This document shows, piece after piece, positions 59,695 to 64,000 of a DNA stretch of 64,000 nucleotides. Under the pieces are notes generated by a model. It ran no database searches, had not been told where the DNA came from, and worked only from the letters and a program-made list of their open reading frames with translations. Positions within the stretch are counted from its first letter, which is position 1. Each line of letters starts with the position of its first letter. The translations under genes and the position numbers were made by a program. Source of the stretch: Congeria kusceri. Its lineage: Eukaryota > Mollusca > Bivalvia > Myida > Dreissenidae. The stretch covers positions 15,781,201 through 15,845,200 of the forward strand of contig CM051028.1 in the NCBI GenBank assembly GCA_027627225.1. The letters run 5' to 3'.

Positions 59695-62597
59695 ATGGAT
59701 AAGCCTTCTTTACAAACATGGGTCTTAAAAACACTTATCGGTAAGTATATTTTTCAATTATTTACTATAAATATGTGTGATTGTTGATGAACAATCCGTT
59801 AGTATTATCGTTGATTAAGCTAAATTGTATTATATTAAGTAAAGGTTGTATGTGTTTATTACATTTTTATTCAGTGTCCAAATCTCGACGCTGTATTGAC
59901 ATAGTGTTGTTATAATGCAATTGTATTATGCCTATAAATACTTTTAATAGCTTGTGTTTTTTCAGTGATTCATATATCAGTGGTTCTTTCAAATAACCTG
60001 GGGTATGTATCTGTTTTGAAACCTACCCTTCTCTACCGCAATGTTACACTCATTTTCACCGCCCATAAGGCACTCGGTCACAACGAAATCAGTGCCTTGA
60101 AATGGAAAGTGAAGTTAATAAATGAGACATCATACCAGGACGTCACAGCCAATATTTTCTATGAGACACGCGTTTCTGGGATCAATATGTTCATGGATCT
60201 GGTGAGAGTGGACGAGAGATATCGAGGTGCAATCCTTCAAGTCACGTACGGCAATGTGATGTCTAACGAAATACAACTAGACCTCATAGGTAATATAATT
60301 ATGTTGAAGTGCATCAAAATGTAATGAAATATTTTTCCAAGTTTAAATTTCAGCGTAGTCATAAGTGATTATTAAAGCGTCATTTAGATAATGATTACAT
60401 GCTTTAATATTCAGATTTCAAACCCGACTGTGGATACTTGTATATCGTATCGTATCCCGAGAAAGCCCAAGACAGTTTGCAGATAGGGTACTATCCCAGT
60501 GATAAAGTGTTAGGGGACAGTTGGTACGTACGCAGATGGTTTAGCAGAGTGAATGGTACATTACAAGAAATAACGTTGCAGGGAGAATTGTATGAGGAAC
60601 GCCAAGGGACAAGAAACTCCGAATACATCATATCCATCTTAAATTGGTCTCAAATCGACAGTGTTCTAATAAAATGTTCGAACACCAGCTCACCTCTAAC
60701 AACAAACGAGGTTAACATCACTACTGGTAAGGATTTGTGTTTCAGTAATAATATATGTAGAATTTTAAATGACACATTTCTCGTTGTTATTTTGCGAACT
60801 TTTTAAATAAAGATTTTATACTAGAAAATACGCGCACATAAACCGTATTTGCAAGAGATGACTTAATTGATATTAATTTATATGTTGTGTTTTGTGTTTC
60901 TTACGTGTTTTCGTTTTGTCCTGGTTTGTTTAACCATTGGTCACTTGCCTTGAATAAAGGATCGTGTGCTGCTCATAAGAGTTCTCTCCTGCTGATGCAG
61001 CTTCACAATTATTAAACTGAGCTCATTTGTTCCTTCAGACCCTCCGACAAAGGTACACCTGCATGTACCGGAACAGCTTACAGGGGAACACACTCAAATA
61101 TGTTGTGCGGCTTATAGATTGAGACCTCCTCCACAGCTGGAAATGTTTCTGAACGTAGACAAGATTGTGGATGCGAAGCAGATAAATAATTATAACGAAT
61201 CCTCAGAAACCTTCAATAGCACAGTTTGTGTCAATTCAGTAAACAAGACATGGTACAATAAAACTATACAATGTACCTCAACATTTCGAGAGCACGTATT
61301 GACAGCAAATAAAACAATCCGCTTTACATGTAAGTGCTTTAAATTTTGCAAGTACCATCTTATTATAAGTACTATTAACATATGAATAACACTCGTTGTA
61401 AAACGTTTTCGCTGGTAATCAGTACATTATTATGTGTACGTGTTTTACAGACGCTCCATCCTCACTCAAACAGTCGTCTTGGTCGATGCCAATTAATTCA
61501 TCGGTCTGTGTTAATTGCACAGCTATAGATACAAACGCAAATTGTACAATCCAATGGGTTTTTGACAAAAAAGACGTAAGAAGCACAACGGACTACACGA
61601 TAGGCTTCAATATCACGTCTCAGATGTGCATAAACATGTCGGAGAACGCTAGAACTAGGCAAACAACATGTAATGTAACATGTGAGGAATTCGATGTAGA
61701 GCTGAAACTGGATTTTAATCTGTATACACCAAGTATGAAATTTTTTTATATTATTAATACTTCCCCAATATACAGTTAATGCAGTATAAATAAAACACAC
61801 CAGAAACCCATTGACAAATGGCATTTCAATAATCAATCCCAAATGTATTGAATTAATATTAAGATAAAGACCTTTTTTTATAATTTCGAGAAAGCAACAT
61901 GAAACGTCGAACTCCTTCAGTATACATGTATGCATCGGTACAAGATGAAAACTATAAGACCGTCAGGGGCGTAACTAGCCATACTCCTATACGCCCGTGC
62001 TTATAAATTTAGAACGAGTGGATACACTTAGAAAGTGCTACATACTACAAACATATATTTTAATCGAGACCTTAAGAGGGTTTTTATGTGTAATATAGGC
62101 ACTATTGTTTACAGGCTTATTTAACAGTTAATTAAGCAATAAATGTTGAAGTCTGACTTATTTGTACATGCTATGACAATTATCACTGACGATTTTGTTT
62201 GAAGCTTCTGTGTCTCCCGGCGTCGAATGCTCCACTGATTTACCTGTTCCAGAGCCGCAAGGTGACGAATCACCCAGATATTTCCCGCTGATGTCAGTTA
62301 CGCTAGGGATCTAAGTTATGACTATAGGCCTTACCAGTGACGATTCTTTCTGCTTCAGAGTCCAAAGACGTCACGCTTCCCACTGAGCCACAAAGTGACA
62401 ATCCCAAAAAGAACCAACTTATGATAGCCATGCTAGGGTTAGGAGCAGCGATTGCGGTGCTTGTATCCTGCATGGTTATAGTAATCAGACGTAGGTCGTT
62501 CTCAATGAAAAAACAACAACAAATATTGTTAAATCATCAGAAGAGAGGTGTTTTGTTTGCTAAATTGTCTAAATTATTTAAGGCATGTAACACATGA
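59695..62597 (+). CDS. Intact Ig-like type I membrane receptor, six exons, 497 aa
   Basis: Gene model by joining consensus splice sites: exon 1 59695-59740 (MDKPSLQTWVLK, donor GTAAGT), exon 2 59966-60289 (D1), exon 3 60415-60726 (D2), exon 4 61039-61329 (D3), exon 5 61451-61732 (D4), exon 6 62359-62597 (TM, tail, TGA). All introns are phase 1 and the joined length is 1,494 nt. Exon 1 plus the start of exon 2 gives a signal peptide (VLKTLI...SVVL). D1 lacks cysteines but keeps a LKWKVKL core strand. D2 has DCGY and IKCSN. D3 has ICCAAYRLRPPPQLEM. D4 has SVCVNCTA and TCNVTCEEF. Many N-x-S/T sites suggest heavy glycosylation. The helix MLGLGAAIAVLVSCMVIVI is followed by RRR and a short basic tail without tyrosine motifs. 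It lacks the E and D5 exons and the signalling tail of the minus-strand paralogues. The ligand is unknown. Confidence 0.85.
62206..62320 (+). pseudogene. Decayed duplicate of the TM exon
   Basis: The segment CCTGTTCCAGAGCCGCAAGG...GACGAATC...ATGTCAG...CGCTAGGGATC parallels the start of exon 6 at 62359 (CTTCCCACTGAGCCACAAAGTGACAATCC...ATGCTAGGG) but is frameshifted and stops early. It sits directly upstream of the functional exon. Confidence 0.55.
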
Positions 62598-62711
62598 ACG
62601 GTAGAGTACACACAAGTAAAAGGATTTCAGCATTCGATACAACATGGCTGTAAAAGTTTAAAGATGCTTATCCATTAGACTGTAATGATCGTTTTGTTTG
62701 ATTATAACGTC

Positions 62712-62717
62712 AATAAA
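62712..62717 (+). terminator. Poly(A) signal of the intact receptor gene
   Basis: AATAAA lies 115 nt after the TGA of exon 6, a normal 3' UTR distance. Confidence 0.6.
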
Positions 62718-62719
62718 AC

Positions 62720-64000
62720 TTAAAGTGCGTTTTCCAATTAAATTCCAATTCCATATGTAATTTAATAAGGTTACATAATTAAATTCATGAGACATATACT
62801 TGCCTAAAATGGAGCCCAGTTTTGTGTTCTTTTGTTTGATAAGTGAACGAAGCATGTGGTAGGTTAATGCTACTGCTGTTTGTACGGTTTAACGTAATAA
62901 AAAACTGTCCATGTTACTTATTAAAATTTTCTTATTGGCATTGACAGTTCGAGTAAGATTTAATGCCGCAAACGTACACCACAATGCGTAAGTACATCGA
63001 AATAATACTTCTGTGCTGGAAGATTTCCAGCCAATCCTACAAAAATGGCATTCTTAAAATATAAAAGTAATACACACGCGAATAGATTCTGTCTATGATT
63101 GGGGATGTATGTGTACGACTTTGGCATACTAAATACAATTTATTAAAGTGTATACATGTGTTTGTCCCTGTGACGTATATAAAACAAAATTATTATGAAG
63201 GAGCATTGTCTTTTGTTCGATAATATATAATAATTAATACTGAATAGCAGCTAAATGATATTTGTCTAAGGATATTGCAATAGAGACGTTCATGTCACAT
63301 GCAATACAATAATTTTTTGTCGATTAGGTCCCCCGAGCAAGGTCAAGGCTTACCGGACTCCACTGCAATAGGTATTTAGTTTATGTTACTACCATTTGCT
63401 TTTTGTATTTGTATTTTTCTACATTTAGTTATGATAATGTCTGTAAACAAATACTCGAAAATAAGTTGAAATAGTTGGACATTAATAAAACGTATGTCTG
63501 AAGAAAAGCGCATAAATTTTGCAGACTGTTTCAAAACTACAAAAATGTATACCTATATATTTGTTTCGTCGATACGGCGTTTACCAGCACCAAAATTAAG
63601 TGTGATTGGCGTTTTGTTTGTGCAAATTTCAGCACATTATGCAAACCTCGAGGCAGTGCAGAGTGCAAATGTCCAACGAATTGACCTAGCCTCCATCAGG
63701 TCAACGTTACCTTCTATCCAGGTATTTTGTTTCATTTTGCATTTTGCATAACACGGTAATTAAGTCATGGTGTTTCATATTTTAATATTATACATTTGTA
63801 GCTTACATAAATCATTTTCACATTGTTAACAAATAAAGGAACAGACCGAATAACAGTTGAAAGCAGATCTACGTACACAATGATTCAAATCATATCCTAA
63901 AATACGCTACGCATTAGGAGGATCGTGGACTATATTCAGATTGATCTTCGTAAGTCCAAGGCAGACCAATTTGTATTATTCATTGGTCTTTATCTATCTG
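62720..64000. other. 3' flank, possible start of another receptor copy
   Basis: An exon-like piece at 63328-63374 is bounded by GATTAG and GTATTT and reads (x)PPSKVKAY before a stop, similar to the DPPTKVHL start of the D3 exon. It may be a stub of a further paralogue. The rest shows no supported gene; a frame at 63494-63751 ending before CAG-GTATTT is unassigned. Confidence 0.3.

Overview
The window looks like a bivalve mollusc genome carrying a large foreign insert. Evidence for a mollusc host is a cluster of Ig-like receptor genes with short phase-1 exons, a Helitron/pearl-type repeat with its usual hairpin ends, a tRNA-derived SINE, a 'GTGTCGTCCC' hairpin MITE, and LINE and mariner remnants. 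From memory these repeats suggest a heterodont bivalve such as a Dreissena or Mya relative; this was not checked by search.

Region 1 (1 to about 24,345) differs from the rest. It has a compact intronless gene block (2,453-6,851) with TATA-like boxes and poly(A) signals close to the ORFs: two C-terminal RING-finger proteins, a small PD-(D/E)xK protein resembling the herpesvirus UL24 family, and a full-length Fanzor/TnpB RNA-guided nuclease with an intact, Fanzor-type rearranged RuvC site. The rest of the region is mostly non-coding but highly organised. It holds a 12-unit diverged array of about 385 bp, a roughly 9-kb array of repeated splice-acceptor/splice-donor cassettes including many micro-exons of about 10 nt, tRNA-like cloverleaves with an enlarged anticodon arm near both sides, a pseudoknot candidate, a GC-rich structured segment ending at AATAAA, and a two-copy three-way-junction RNA with covarying stems. 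I infer an endogenised or integrated large dsDNA virus or giant mobile element; its left end is outside the window. Its right edge cuts into an exon of a host receptor pseudogene.

Region 2 (24,345-50,400) has three degraded minus-strand copies of one multi-Ig receptor gene (remnants 24.3-26.2 kb, 31.1-38.6 kb and 42.1-50.4 kb). They are interrupted by a TTAA-flanked palindromic repeat plus SINE, a Helitron-like element, MITEs and a LINE fragment. The exon order is D1, D2, E, (D3, D4), D5, TM, then cytoplasmic tail exons. The tail carries an ITIM-like LRYEEV and an ITAM-like YEDL-x10-Y[I/T]GL conserved between two copies.

Region 3 (50.4-64 kb) has a broken mariner, a long CA microsatellite, and one intact six-exon plus-strand paralogue (59,695-62,597; 497 aa) encoding a signal peptide, four Ig-like exons, a transmembrane helix and a short basic tail. 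The receptor locus therefore combines one intact short-tail gene with several decaying long-tail signalling-type copies.
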